Shown piece by piece: positions 1 through 7,952 of a stretch of 64,000 nt of DNA. This DNA is from Flagellimonas sp. CMM7 (GTDB lineage: Bacteria; Bacteroidota; Bacteroidia; Flavobacteriales; Flavobacteriaceae). How positions within the stretch are numbered: the stretch's first letter is position 1; each line of letters starts with the position of its first letter. The translations under genes were made by a program, and so were the position numbers. Under the pieces are notes generated by a model, which worked only from the letters and a program-made list of their open reading frames with translations, ran no database searches and was not told the origin of the DNA. The stretch covers positions 1,166,001 to 1,230,000 of the forward strand of contig NZ_CP090003.1 in NCBI RefSeq assembly GCF_021390195.1, in the 5' to 3' direction.

Positions 1-1215
1 CAATGGCATAAATGGTTCGCCAAAACAAGCAGAAAAAGATGGTACTGGTTCTGTAATACCCGCTTCTGTACCGGCAACTTTCGCCGTATACCCAGAAATA
101 AAATGATAGGCGGCCTGACCAGGTGTTAATTTAGACACTGGAGGCAAAACACCAAAGGCATCACAGGTTAAGAAAAAGATATTTTTTGGGTTTGAGGCAT
201 AAGAAGGCACTTGAATATTATCAATATTCTCTATAGGATAACTTACTCGTGTATTTTGGGTAATAGTGCTATCAAAGTAATCCACTTCCTTTGTTCCTTC
301 CTTAAAAACAACATTTTCCAATAAAGCTCCCGGTCTTATCGCCCTGTAAATATCTGGCTCCTTTTCTTCAGTAAGGTCAATAACCTTGGCATAACAACCT
401 CCTTCAAAATTAAAGATGGTGTTTTCGGCTGTCCAACCATGTTCATCATCCCCAATAAGTTTTCTGTTGGGGTCTGCAGATAGAGTTGTTTTTCCTGTAC
501 CAGAAAGTCCGAAGAAAATAGCAGTGTCCCCGTCTTCACCAACATTGGCAGAACAGTGCATGGGCAATACATTCTTTTCAGTTGGTAAAATCAAGTTTAA
601 CGCAGAGAAAATCCCTTTTTTCATTTCCCCCGTATACGCTGAACCGCCCACTAAAGCAATTTTCTTGGTAAAGTTGAGAATTGAAAAGTTACCATCCAAA
701 ATCCCTACGGCCTTTGGGTCTGGCGCTAAATATCCAGGAGCACACAATACCAACCATTCCTCTTCAAAGTCTTTCAAATCTTCTTCCGAAAGTCTTAAGA
801 ACATGTTTTTGATAAAGTAATTGGACCAAGGATATTCTGTGATTGTACGTACGTTCATTTTATATTTAGGATCGGCACAAACCGCAGCATCCCTCACATA
901 AACTTCTTTATCCGAAAGGTAATTTACAAGACCTTGATGAAGTACTTCAAAATTTTCCGGTGAGATTGGCTTGTTGATCCTACCCCACCAAACTGTATCT
1001 TTAGTGTAGTCATCTTTGACCAAAAAACGATCTTTTGGGGAACGCCCTGTAAACTTACCTGTGTTTATGCATAATGTACCATTTTCAGTTTCTGTACCCA
1101 ATCCTTTTTCAACAGTCATTTCCTGTATGGTCTCAGCATCTAAGTTCCAATGTATATGCTCCGTTTTAAGGCCATACTTTTCTAAAGTTTTTGATTTTTC
1201 CATAATTTTTTCCAT
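1..1215 (-). CDS. pckA: Phosphoenolpyruvate carboxykinase (ATP), C-terminus beyond window
   Basis: ATP-dependent PEP carboxykinase interconverts oxaloacetate and phosphoenolpyruvate in the cytoplasm. The reverse strand is open from the ATG at 1215 to the window edge, 405 codons; the family is usually about 530-540 residues, so roughly the last quarter is missing. Visible signatures are TGRSPKDRF near residue 62, the P-loop GLSGTGKTTLS near 235-245, then DDEHGW and ENTIFNFEGGCYAK. A second in-frame ATG lies at 1203, four codons in; I kept the upstream one. It begins 16 bp after the transporter gene and so probably belongs to the usp-transporter-pckA unit, which has a low-oxygen-type promoter at 3918-3960. 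A private promoter cannot be excluded. Confidence 0.97.
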   Translation of the reverse strand, partial: MEKIMEKSKTLEKYGLKTEHIHWNLDAETIQEMTVEKGLGTETENGTLCINTGKFTGRSPKDRFLVKDDYTKDTVWWGRINKPISPENFEVLHQGLVNYLSDKEVYVRDAAVCADPKYKMNVRTITEYPWSNYFIKNMFLRLSEEDLKDFEEEWLVLCAPGYLAPDPKAVGILDGNFSILNFTKKIALVGGSAYTGEMKKGIFSALNLILPTEKNVLPMHCSANVGEDGDTAIFFGLSGTGKTTLSADPNRKLIGDDEHGWTAENTIFNFEGGCYAKVIDLTEEKEPDIYRAIRPGALLENVVFKEGTKEVDYFDSTITQNTRVSYPIENIDNIQVPSYASNPKNIFFLTCDAFGVLPPVSKLTPGQAAYHFISGYTAKVAGTEAGITEPVPSFSACFGEPFMPL

Positions 1216-1231
1216 GTTTATTGTTTTAAGA

Positions 1232-3070
1232 TTAAAAGCTCCATATCAATGGAACCAATACTAGAGTTGCTATAAAGAACAGTAAGAGGAGTGGTCCTCC
1301 CACTTTTATATAATCCATAAACTTGTATCCACCAGAAGACATTACCATTGCATTGGTAGTAGTCCCTACTGGAGTCAAAAATGCAGTTGATGCGCTAACG
1401 GCAACGGTTATCAAATAAGGTTTTGGCGAAACACCTAGAGATGTTGCAGCCAATAAGGCAATAGGCGCCATCAAAACCGCAGTTGCTGAATTATTTATTG
1501 TCTGACTAAAAGCCGTTGTCAATAAAAAGATACCACCTAAAAGAACCGTTGGATGTATACTTCCCAGCGCTTCTACCAAGCCGTTGGCTGCCATTTCGGC
1601 TACTCCTGTTTTCTGCAAAGCCGTTCCCATAGGTATCATCGCAGCAATCATTACCACACTGGTCCAACTAATTCCCTTATACGCTTTTGATATGGGCACA
1701 CATCGAGTCAACAACATAATACCAGCGCATATCAATGCTGTTATTGCACCAGGGAAAACTTTAAACACCAAGAGGAGTATCATCAAGATTAGAGTACCCA
1801 TGGCGATATAACTTCGTGTACTTAGAGTTGCAACATTTTTAGATAATGCTTCTGGACTACCAGAAATCACAACATTCTCGTAAAGTGACTTTAGGTTTTC
1901 AATATTTTCCCATGGCCCTCTTATTACGAAAGCATCCCCGGCTTCTATTTTTATCTTACCTGTAAGTGGACGGTTATTCCTTGAAGCTGCTAGCAACTGT
2001 ACCCCTGCACGTTTTAGGTAATTGCCCAAATTGATAGTTTTTCCAACAAAAATTGAATTTGGCGTTATAAGCATTTCGGCCATACCAACTTCCTGATTGA
2101 TCAACTCATTTTTTAAAGTGTCTTTTTCTGCGGTTGTGGGAATAACACCCAAACTAAATTTTAGAACCAATTTATCCACATCTTCAGGGGTACCCTTTAC
2201 TGTAATGATATCATGATATCTCATCTCAGTATCAGGCTCTGGAAGTTCCACAAACTGCGGTACTTTTTGTTGTAATGGACTTGGGTGCCTACGTTTCAAA
2301 CGCATCACGGCTATTTGATGATCTGACTCAAAGTTCCAATCACCCATTTTGGTATTGATTAAGGGTGACATGGAACGAATACGCAATCGATAAAGATTAT
2401 CACCAATACTATAACTTGAGATCCATTTGTGCATTTCGGCATCAATATCCGCAGGTCTTTCATTGGTTTGGCGTTTGGGCAACAAACGATATCCGATATA
2501 TCTAAAATATACTATGGCAATTATCAACAGCGGCAAGCCTATTAATCCAAATTCAAAAAATGAGAACCCATCAAGGTTATTCTCAATCAAAGTATTGCTC
2601 GCAATGATATTGGGCGGTGTTCCCGTTAAAGTCAGCAAACCCCCTGTATTGGACCCAAAAGCAACAGGCATTAATAATTTTGATGGTAACGTACCAGCGC
2701 TCCAAGCTGCAGAAACTGTAACCGGAAGTAAAGCAGCTACCGTTCCCGTGTTACTTACAAAGCCAGAAAGAACACTTGCTCCCAAAGTAACAATGACCAA
2801 TAGTTTTGGAATACTTCTACCTGCCCAGCTTACAAAACGCTGGCCAGCAAGAGCGGTCCAACCTGTTCTTGAAAGTCCCTCTCCAATAATAAACAGAGCG
2901 GCAATCATGATTACGGTGGTATTACTAAAACCACTAAGCGTTTCTTTGACATCCAATATCCCGGTCAGGTACAGTGTTAACATGGACATTAGTGCCACAA
3001 CGTCGGGTGGAAATTTTCCCCAAATAAACAAGGTTATTGTAATACCAAGTATTACGAGTAGTGTGAACAT
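1232..3070 (-). CDS. SLC13/DASS-family transporter with internal RCK_C domains
   Basis: A 612-residue inner-membrane carrier of the divalent anion:sodium symporter family, whose members move C4-dicarboxylates, citrate or sulfate. Two hydrophobic halves (about 1-195 and 415-612) flank a soluble insert of about 200 residues that looks like two TrkA-C/RCK_C ligand-sensing domains. The first half has SNTGGLLTLTGTPPN at 140-154; the second has NNSATAVLMAP and TPVGTTTNAMV, matching the paired SNT-type substrate loops of the family. It lies 22 bp after a usp gene and 16 bp before pckA. That neighbour favours a dicarboxylate substrate, but sulfate cannot be excluded from sequence. Confidence 0.9.
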   Translation of the reverse strand: MFTLLVILGITITLFIWGKFPPDVVALMSMLTLYLTGILDVKETLSGFSNTTVIMIAALFIIGEGLSRTGWTALAGQRFVSWAGRSIPKLLVIVTLGASVLSGFVSNTGTVAALLPVTVSAAWSAGTLPSKLLMPVAFGSNTGGLLTLTGTPPNIIASNTLIENNLDGFSFFEFGLIGLPLLIIAIVYFRYIGYRLLPKRQTNERPADIDAEMHKWISSYSIGDNLYRLRIRSMSPLINTKMGDWNFESDHQIAVMRLKRRHPSPLQQKVPQFVELPEPDTEMRYHDIITVKGTPEDVDKLVLKFSLGVIPTTAEKDTLKNELINQEVGMAEMLITPNSIFVGKTINLGNYLKRAGVQLLAASRNNRPLTGKIKIEAGDAFVIRGPWENIENLKSLYENVVISGSPEALSKNVATLSTRSYIAMGTLILMILLLVFKVFPGAITALICAGIMLLTRCVPISKAYKGISWTSVVMIAAMIPMGTALQKTGVAEMAANGLVEALGSIHPTVLLGGIFLLTTAFSQTINNSATAVLMAPIALLAATSLGVSPKPYLITVAVSASTAFLTPVGTTTNAMVMSSGGYKFMDYIKVGGPLLLLFFIATLVLVPLIWSF

Positions 3071-3092
3071 AGCTGTATCATTGAAGTAGTCA

Positions 3093-3884
3093 TCAATCCA
3101 AGGTTAAAACCGGAATCTCTGAATGCAAGGTCAACAGCTTTGTTAAACGCCCCTCTGAAGGAGAACTCAATCTTGTGTGGTTTCTTGGCAAAATTGCCAA
3201 AAGGTCTATGCTTTTCTTGTTGATGTAGTCTAAAATCCCTTCTTCTACATCTTGATTTTTGCTAAAAGCATGCTCCACATAGAAATGCTCTAAATAATAC
3301 TCTAACAGGTTCTCTGTGCTGTCAACGACTGATTCCTCTTCATAAACAGATTCTTTATAGATGGTCAATACGTGAACTCTGGCATTAAAAGTACGGGCAA
3401 CATCCAATAGTGTTTTCAATACTTCCTTATCATCAATTTTCTCATTCCCCATGACCAAGGCAATGTCTTTGGGTTCCTTAATTGAACATCCGAAAGGGAC
3501 AGATATGACCGGACAATTAGCTTCCAACACTAACCTCGATGTATTGGTTATGGCCTCATCCGTACTTTTATCGCCCATCGTGCCCATTAGAATCAGTTGG
3601 GTTTTATGTTCTTCTTGTGCAGCAAGAATTGTTTCAATAACCTCTCCCTCAGCGGTAATAAATACAGGAGGAGTTTTTGTCTTTTTCTTAAAGGACTTTG
3701 CAATTTTATTGAAGTCAGCTTTTAGCGTATGTTTTTCAGATTCTACCGTAGGCATAGCTGATACATAGAGTGCAAGAATGTCAATATGTCTATTTGGGCC
3801 TACAAAACTGACTGCATATTCTAGAGCATTAATAGATGCCTCGGAAAAGTCAAATGGAACTAAAATTTTATCAATGTTACTCAT
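3093..3884 (-). CDS. Tandem universal stress protein
   Basis: A 263-residue cytoplasmic protein made of two UspA folds (about 1-140 and 141-263). It opens with the typical KILVPFDFSEASINALEYAV strand-helix. The nucleotide loop of the first domain (GTMGDKSTDEAITNTSRLV) departs from the canonical G-2x-G-9x-G(S/T) spacing, and the second domain also lacks it, so ATP binding is doubtful. It is first in the unit usp-transporter-pckA, with the FNR-type box and -7 element at 3918-3960. It is one of three tandem Usp genes in the window that sit behind such boxes. Confidence 0.9.
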   Translation of the reverse strand: MSNIDKILVPFDFSEASINALEYAVSFVGPNRHIDILALYVSAMPTVESEKHTLKADFNKIAKSFKKKTKTPPVFITAEGEVIETILAAQEEHKTQLILMGTMGDKSTDEAITNTSRLVLEANCPVISVPFGCSIKEPKDIALVMGNEKIDDKEVLKTLLDVARTFNARVHVLTIYKESVYEEESVVDSTENLLEYYLEHFYVEHAFSKNQDVEEGILDYINKKSIDLLAILPRNHTRLSSPSEGRLTKLLTLHSEIPVLTLD

Positions 3885-3917
3885 ACCTAAAAATTTAAAT
3901 GATTAAAATCTTTAGTT

Positions 3918-3960
3918 CAAAATTAGATCTGGCCCATGACCTAAAATATGACAGAAATCA
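3918..3960 (-). promoter_or_regulatory. FNR-type box and -7 element for usp-transporter-pckA
   Basis: The box TGA-N6-TCA is at 3949-3960 (TGACAGAAATCA on the plus strand). Reading toward the usp gene on the minus strand, 23 bp separate it from a perfect Bacteroidota -7 element TAATTTTG (3925 to 3918). The spacer has no TTTG -33 element, as expected for an activator-dependent promoter. No matching -7 element appears at this distance on the side of the ROK gene. Confidence 0.8.
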
Positions 3961-4076
3961 GTTTTTAAACTTTTAGCAGAACAAAACACCTCACTATTGC
4001 TTTTTTCATGCTTACCAGCTGGAAAATTGTGTTCATATTGGCTATCTTTAAGTGCAGTTACAAAACTCTCTGAAAC

Positions 4077-5036
4077 ATGGATATTGTTGTAGGAATAGAT
4101 ATTGGTGGTACTAAAACTAAAATTGGTTTGGTAGACAAAAATGGAAAGTGTCATGTCAAGACATTTTTCAGAACCAGAGAATTTCCAGGTTTAGATGACT
4201 ATCTAGATAAAATAAAAAGTGTTTCAGATGAGCTCATCGAAAATATAGATGAAAAAATAAATATTTTGGGGTGCGGAATTGGGGCTCCCAATGCATCCAG
4301 TAAAAAAGGAACTATAGAAAGTGCCAGTAATTTAATTTGGAAAGGTAGCGTACCCATTCTTGAAAAGTTAAAAGAAAGGATGAATATGCCAATGCGAATT
4401 ATGAATGACGCAAGTGCTGCAGCTTTAGGTGAAATGCTTTTTGGAGGAGGAAAAAAAATGACAGATTTCATTGTAATAACCTTAGGTACGGGCTTTGGTG
4501 CAGGTATTGTTGCCAATGGGCAGTTGATCGATGGTTATGATGGTTTTGCTGGCGAATTGGGGCATGTGGATATGACAATAGGAGATGGCAGATTAACAGG
4601 ACTAGGTGTACGTGGAGGATTGGAAGCTTACGTATCCGCTACAGGATTAAAACGCACCATTATGTATATGCTGAGCAAGTATCTGGTAGACAGCAAATTT
4701 AGAAGCGTTGCTTATAACGATTTACATGGGGAAGACATCACAAAAGCTGCCGAAGAAGGAGATGTTATTGCCCAAAAAGCGTTTGATTATACGGCAAAGA
4801 TGATGGCACAGGCCTTAGCAAACTTTACTGCTTTTACCCAGCCAGAAGCTTTTATTCTAATGGGCGGCCTTACCAATAGCGGAAAGTGGATTATGGAACC
4901 CCTTGAAAAATATTTCAACGAGTACCTTTTAGAAGTGTACAAAGGCAAGGTCAAATTATTGGAATCTGGCATGGACGGCAAAACAGCCGCTATCTGCGGA
5001 GCAGCTGCCCTTATTTGGGAAATTAAAAAACCCTAG
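4077..5036 (+). CDS. ROK-family sugar kinase (glucokinase-like)
   Basis: A 319-residue ATP-dependent sugar kinase of the ROK family. The N-terminal phosphate motif is GIDIGGTKTKIGLVD; NDASAAALGE and TLGTGFGAGIVANG are the further nucleotide and sugar motifs; ELGHVD carries the substrate-binding Glu and His. The cysteine zinc motif CxCGxxGC that normally follows is absent: the sequence there is TIGDGRLTGLGVRGGLEAYV. A zinc-free ROK subgroup exists, so activity is still likely. Glucokinase is the best guess. It is transcribed divergently from usp-transporter-pckA; a TATCTTTA at 4043-4050 could be its -7 element. Confidence 0.88.
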   Translation: MDIVVGIDIGGTKTKIGLVDKNGKCHVKTFFRTREFPGLDDYLDKIKSVSDELIENIDEKINILGCGIGAPNASSKKGTIESASNLIWKGSVPILEKLKERMNMPMRIMNDASAAALGEMLFGGGKKMTDFIVITLGTGFGAGIVANGQLIDGYDGFAGELGHVDMTIGDGRLTGLGVRGGLEAYVSATGLKRTIMYMLSKYLVDSKFRSVAYNDLHGEDITKAAEEGDVIAQKAFDYTAKMMAQALANFTAFTQPEAFILMGGLTNSGKWIMEPLEKYFNEYLLEVYKGKVKLLESGMDGKTAAICGAAALIWEIKKP

Positions 5037-5093
5037 TTTCCTTCAAATTCACCGTCTCTATTAATACAAATTTCTCCGGTTAAATTCCAAAGC

Positions 5094-5137
5094 TGACAAG
5101 TATCATACTTTTTTACACCAGTAAAAGCAAAACTTTG
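5094..5137 (+). promoter_or_regulatory. FNR-type box and weak -7 element for the DUF2490 gene
   Basis: TGACAAGTATCA at 5094-5105 fits TGA-N6-TCA and is the exact reverse complement of the box at 9861-9872. An AAACTTTG at 5130-5137 follows after 24 bp. That is one base off the TAnnTTTG consensus and one base off the 23-bp spacing of the other promoters, so this is the weakest member of the set. Confidence 0.55.
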
Positions 5138-5163
5138 CACATCAATATTCAAAGCTACTTGGT

Positions 5164-5874
5164 ATGGGATGCGCTAAGCGATTTCCTTGTTTTCTTTTTT
5201 TTGTAGCATTCTTTTTAAGTACCACCATCTCCTACACCCAAACCAACACCGAAAACCGGTCTGGCTCATGGCTTGTTCTTCATGGCAATAACAAAATACA
5301 TGAAAAGTGGAGCATTCCCATTGTTGGGATTCTTAGACATCATGATCTATTTGAAAAGTATGAATTTGCCTTTATAAGAACTGGGGTATCGTATCAATTA
5401 AATGAATCATCAATCTTTACTACAGGTGTTGCCTTTTTAAGCTCAAAAAACTATACCGGGTCTGAAGACTTTAAAAATGCAACCCAGTTTTGGGTTTACG
5501 AGCAGTACACTTTAAAATCAAAATCTAAAAGAAACATTATTTCCCATAGATGGCGATTAGAGACACGATGGAAAAAAAGCGCTGATGACCTACGTATGAA
5601 CAATAGGTTAAGGTACCGCCTCCAATATGTTAAACCTATCTATAAAAATGTTCACCTTAAATCTTTTAATGAACTCTTTTTAAATCTAGAAGACCCTTTG
5701 TTCAATCAGAACCGATTCTATATCGGTTTGGGACAAACACTTTCCCCATCAGTTAAAATAGATATCGGGTATTTAAAAAATCATTTTAAAAATGATGACC
5801 ATGATGTTGTTAGAATGTCCTTGACCTTTAAAACTGAATTCACAAAAAGGGATATCGCCGAGCTTGTCGACTAA
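5164..5874 (+). CDS. DUF2490 outer-membrane beta-barrel protein
   Basis: A 236-residue exported protein. A signal peptide covers about residues 1-25 (FPCFLFFVAFFLSTTISYTQ), followed by alternating beta strands. The early SGSWLVLHGNNKIHEKWSI segment and the later RWRLETRW and NNRLRYRLQY segments match my memory of the DUF2490 family, which is common in Flavobacteria and has no known function. It is predicted to sit in the outer membrane as a small barrel. It has its own candidate FNR-type box at 5094 and is followed 105 bp later by a TonB-like gene with another box, so its expression may rise when oxygen is low. Confidence 0.82.
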   Translation: MGCAKRFPCFLFFVAFFLSTTISYTQTNTENRSGSWLVLHGNNKIHEKWSIPIVGILRHHDLFEKYEFAFIRTGVSYQLNESSIFTTGVAFLSSKNYTGSEDFKNATQFWVYEQYTLKSKSKRNIISHRWRLETRWKKSADDLRMNNRLRYRLQYVKPIYKNVHLKSFNELFLNLEDPLFNQNRFYIGLGQTLSPSVKIDIGYLKNHFKNDDHDVVRMSLTFKTEFTKRDIAELVD

Positions 5875-5914
5875 AACAGTTCAACTTTCTAAAAGGTTAG
5901 TTAACCACCTGAAC

Positions 5915-5957
5915 TGATTATTATCATATTTTTTGATACTTGTCCTATCTAACTTTA
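5915..5957 (+). promoter_or_regulatory. FNR-type box and -7 element for the TonB-like gene
   Basis: TGATTATTATCA at 5915-5926, then 23 bp, then TAACTTTA at 5950-5957 (TAnnTTTA). Translation of the TonB-like gene starts at 5980. The spacer contains TTTTG around 5931-5935 and a degenerate second box TGATACTTGTCC at 5935-5946. This is the only promoter of the set with a -33-like TTTG. Confidence 0.72.
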
Positions 5958-5979
5958 TATCAGTTAAATAAGAAAAGTC

Positions 5980-6702
5980 ATGAAACCAAAAAAGAACCCA
6001 AACGCAGATATAGGGCGCAATAGCGGTCTCTATTTTATGATAGGTCTTACTTCTATACTGTTTGTGACATGGCAATCATTTGAAGTGAAGACATACGAGA
6101 AAGAATCCAAAATTTTGGAAATAGCTCAGGTAACGGATGATCTTAAAGAAGATGTTCCCATAACTGAAATTGTAAAAACTACACCTCCCCCACCGCCTCC
6201 ATCCGCACCAGATGTAATTGAAATCGTGGAAGACGTTGAGGACGTAGAAGAAACGGTTATTGAAAGTACGGAAAGTAGTCAAGAAATTTATATTGAAGAT
6301 GCCATCAGCGTAGATGATGTAGAAGTGGAAGAGGTAGAGGAAGAGGAGATTGTCCCTTTTGCAGTCATTGAAAATGTTCCCGTATTCCCAGGGTGTGAAA
6401 ATTTACAAACGGAGGAGGAACGTAAGGTTTGCTTTAGCAAGAAAGTACAAGAACACATCATAAAAAACTTTAAATATCCACCAACAGCCCTTGAAATGCG
6501 AATATCAGGTAAGGTATATGTCCAGTTTGTAATAGACTCTCAAGGAAGAGTGAAAAACATTCAAAAAAGAGGGCCCGATAGATTGTTGGAAAAAGAAGCA
6601 GCACGCATCATTGCCGCTTTACCGACTGTAAAACCTGGAATACAACGTGGAAAACCGGTTAAGGTAAAATATGCTATTCCTATAAATTTTGTATTGCAAT
6701 AA
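5980..6702 (+). CDS. TonB-family energy transducer
   Basis: A 240-residue protein anchored by one N-terminal transmembrane helix (about 16-32, LYFMIGLTSILFVTWQSF). A periplasmic proline run (PPPPPPSAP, about 68-76) and a very acidic V/E/D-rich stretch follow. The C-terminal TonB domain is at about 160-240 (YPPTALEMRISGKVYVQFVI to YAIPINFVL). Such proteins pass proton-motive force to outer-membrane receptors. No exbB/exbD neighbours are visible. The start gives a sensible cytoplasmic basic N-terminus MKPKKNPN. It has a private FNR-type promoter and ends at a shared terminator at 6714-6751. Confidence 0.92.
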   Translation: MKPKKNPNADIGRNSGLYFMIGLTSILFVTWQSFEVKTYEKESKILEIAQVTDDLKEDVPITEIVKTTPPPPPPSAPDVIEIVEDVEDVEETVIESTESSQEIYIEDAISVDDVEVEEVEEEEIVPFAVIENVPVFPGCENLQTEEERKVCFSKKVQEHIIKNFKYPPTALEMRISGKVYVQFVIDSQGRVKNIQKRGPDRLLEKEAARIIAALPTVKPGIQRGKPVKVKYAIPINFVLQ

Positions 6703-6713
6703 ACCTTTAAAGA

Positions 6714-6751
6714 AAAAGGGCGGTTCATGGTTATCAATGAACCACCTTTTA
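6714..6751. terminator. Bidirectional intrinsic terminator
   Basis: The inverted repeat GGTTCAT (6722-6728) and ATGAACC (6737-6743) extends past one mismatch through GGG/CCT to an A-run on the left and a T-run on the right. It lies between the convergent TonB-like and AspA/AstE-like genes and can act for both strands. Confidence 0.8.
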
Positions 6752-6754
6752 TAT

Positions 6755-7951
6755 TTAAAACCAACCTGTGTTTAGGTATTCTTCATTCTTGGAAGCAATT
6801 TCCCTGCTTTTAACCACCAAATGTGTTTTATCAAACTGTCTGGCTCTATAGCCAAGTAAGTGAAAAATAGATTTAGCTAGAAACCTTGCCACCCTTTGGT
6901 CAACCAACATGGCATCCTTTTTAAGCGATTCCCATTTAATACCGGGAAACTTCACCAAAAGATGATCCGCCTTTAATTTTCTAAGTCCTTTTGAAGCCCA
7001 TAAAAGTATTGTAGGAATTGACCTTATATAATAAAAACCTTCACTGCCCTGATTCTGATATAGAGGCATGAAAATTTGTCTGTTCCCTTTTGTTTTTAAA
7101 ATGCAATTATTGTCCAGGGCAACATCTTTTCCTTTTGGTATTTTTTGAAAATTGACAAACCCAGGTAACATTTTAAAATCATTACCCTTTTTTATATCAT
7201 ACTGATAGTAGATTTCATAAAATTTATTGGATACTTTGCCTGATTTTAAAACCGTGTTTTTGAGAATGGTCATCTCATTTTTAGATAGGCCAACGGACTC
7301 TGTAAGCCCTAAGGTAAAATGGATAAAATCAATACAGTTTTTGATAGCACTTATCTCATCATGTTGACCACTCTCATACCCTAGAGAAACATAACCCAAT
7401 TCATTAATAAAACTCAAGAGAGCACCTTCTAAATACTCCTCAATCCCTAAAACAATGGGAAGCGGATAATTAGAGGCAAACTTTCTATTCAAAAGGCTGT
7501 CGTTTAACACTACAAAGGGGGATGTTGCGCTTGAGGTTGTATGCAGATCTATAAAATAAAGAGGAGAAGCACTGTTCCTAAGTATTTCATTCAATAACTC
7601 ATGTAATTCAAACAACTCGTTTTCATCATCTATAAGGTCCTTCTTTTTTTGTTGGATATAATCAACTTTTTTTGGAGACCAAATCCTGTTCAAGTCTTTA
7701 TCAAGATATCTAACATTTTTTTCCAATGCCCTTAGATTTCCAGCTATGGCATAAACTTCGCCTAGAATGGACGTTTGTTGAAGTTTCAATTCGCGCATAA
7801 CATGTTTAAGCGCAAATATTCCGGCAGGTTCATTACCATGTATCCCTGCAAAAAAGACTACGGTTGGGCCATTTTTATCACCCTTTAAATGGTCTATAAT
7901 TCGCTCTATTTCCAATGTTTCATCAAGAGCTGTGCTATACACTTTTGACAT
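6755..7951 (-). CDS. AspA/AstE-family zinc carboxypeptidase-like hydrolase
   Basis: A 398-residue protein of the succinylglutamate desuccinylase/aspartoacylase family, which are zinc amidohydrolases removing acyl groups from N-acyl amino acids. The zinc-site signature GIHGNEPAG is at about residues 37-45, and the third ligand motif is in FIDLHTTSS near 130-137. The usual N-terminal catalytic domain is followed by a longer C-terminal part of unclear function. It is translated from an ATG one base after the stop of the GCS2-CBS gene, so the two are probably coupled. The substrate is unknown; the partnership suggests turnover of the product of the ligase. Confidence 0.88.
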   Translation of the reverse strand: MSKVYSTALDETLEIERIIDHLKGDKNGPTVVFFAGIHGNEPAGIFALKHVMRELKLQQTSILGEVYAIAGNLRALEKNVRYLDKDLNRIWSPKKVDYIQQKKKDLIDDENELFELHELLNEILRNSASPLYFIDLHTTSSATSPFVVLNDSLLNRKFASNYPLPIVLGIEEYLEGALLSFINELGYVSLGYESGQHDEISAIKNCIDFIHFTLGLTESVGLSKNEMTILKNTVLKSGKVSNKFYEIYYQYDIKKGNDFKMLPGFVNFQKIPKGKDVALDNNCILKTKGNRQIFMPLYQNQGSEGFYYIRSIPTILLWASKGLRKLKADHLLVKFPGIKWESLKKDAMLVDQRVARFLAKSIFHLLGYRARQFDKTHLVVKSREIASKNEEYLNTGWF

Positions 7952-7952
7952 G

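Noticed and set aside
416..820. A 134-codon plus-strand open frame at the left edge
   Set aside because: It lies fully antisense to pckA, including its P-loop, and is best read as a shadow of that gene.
2427..3089. A 220-codon plus-strand open frame
   Set aside because: It is antisense to the DASS transporter gene, which has clear family motifs. The plus-strand translation has no recognisable domain.
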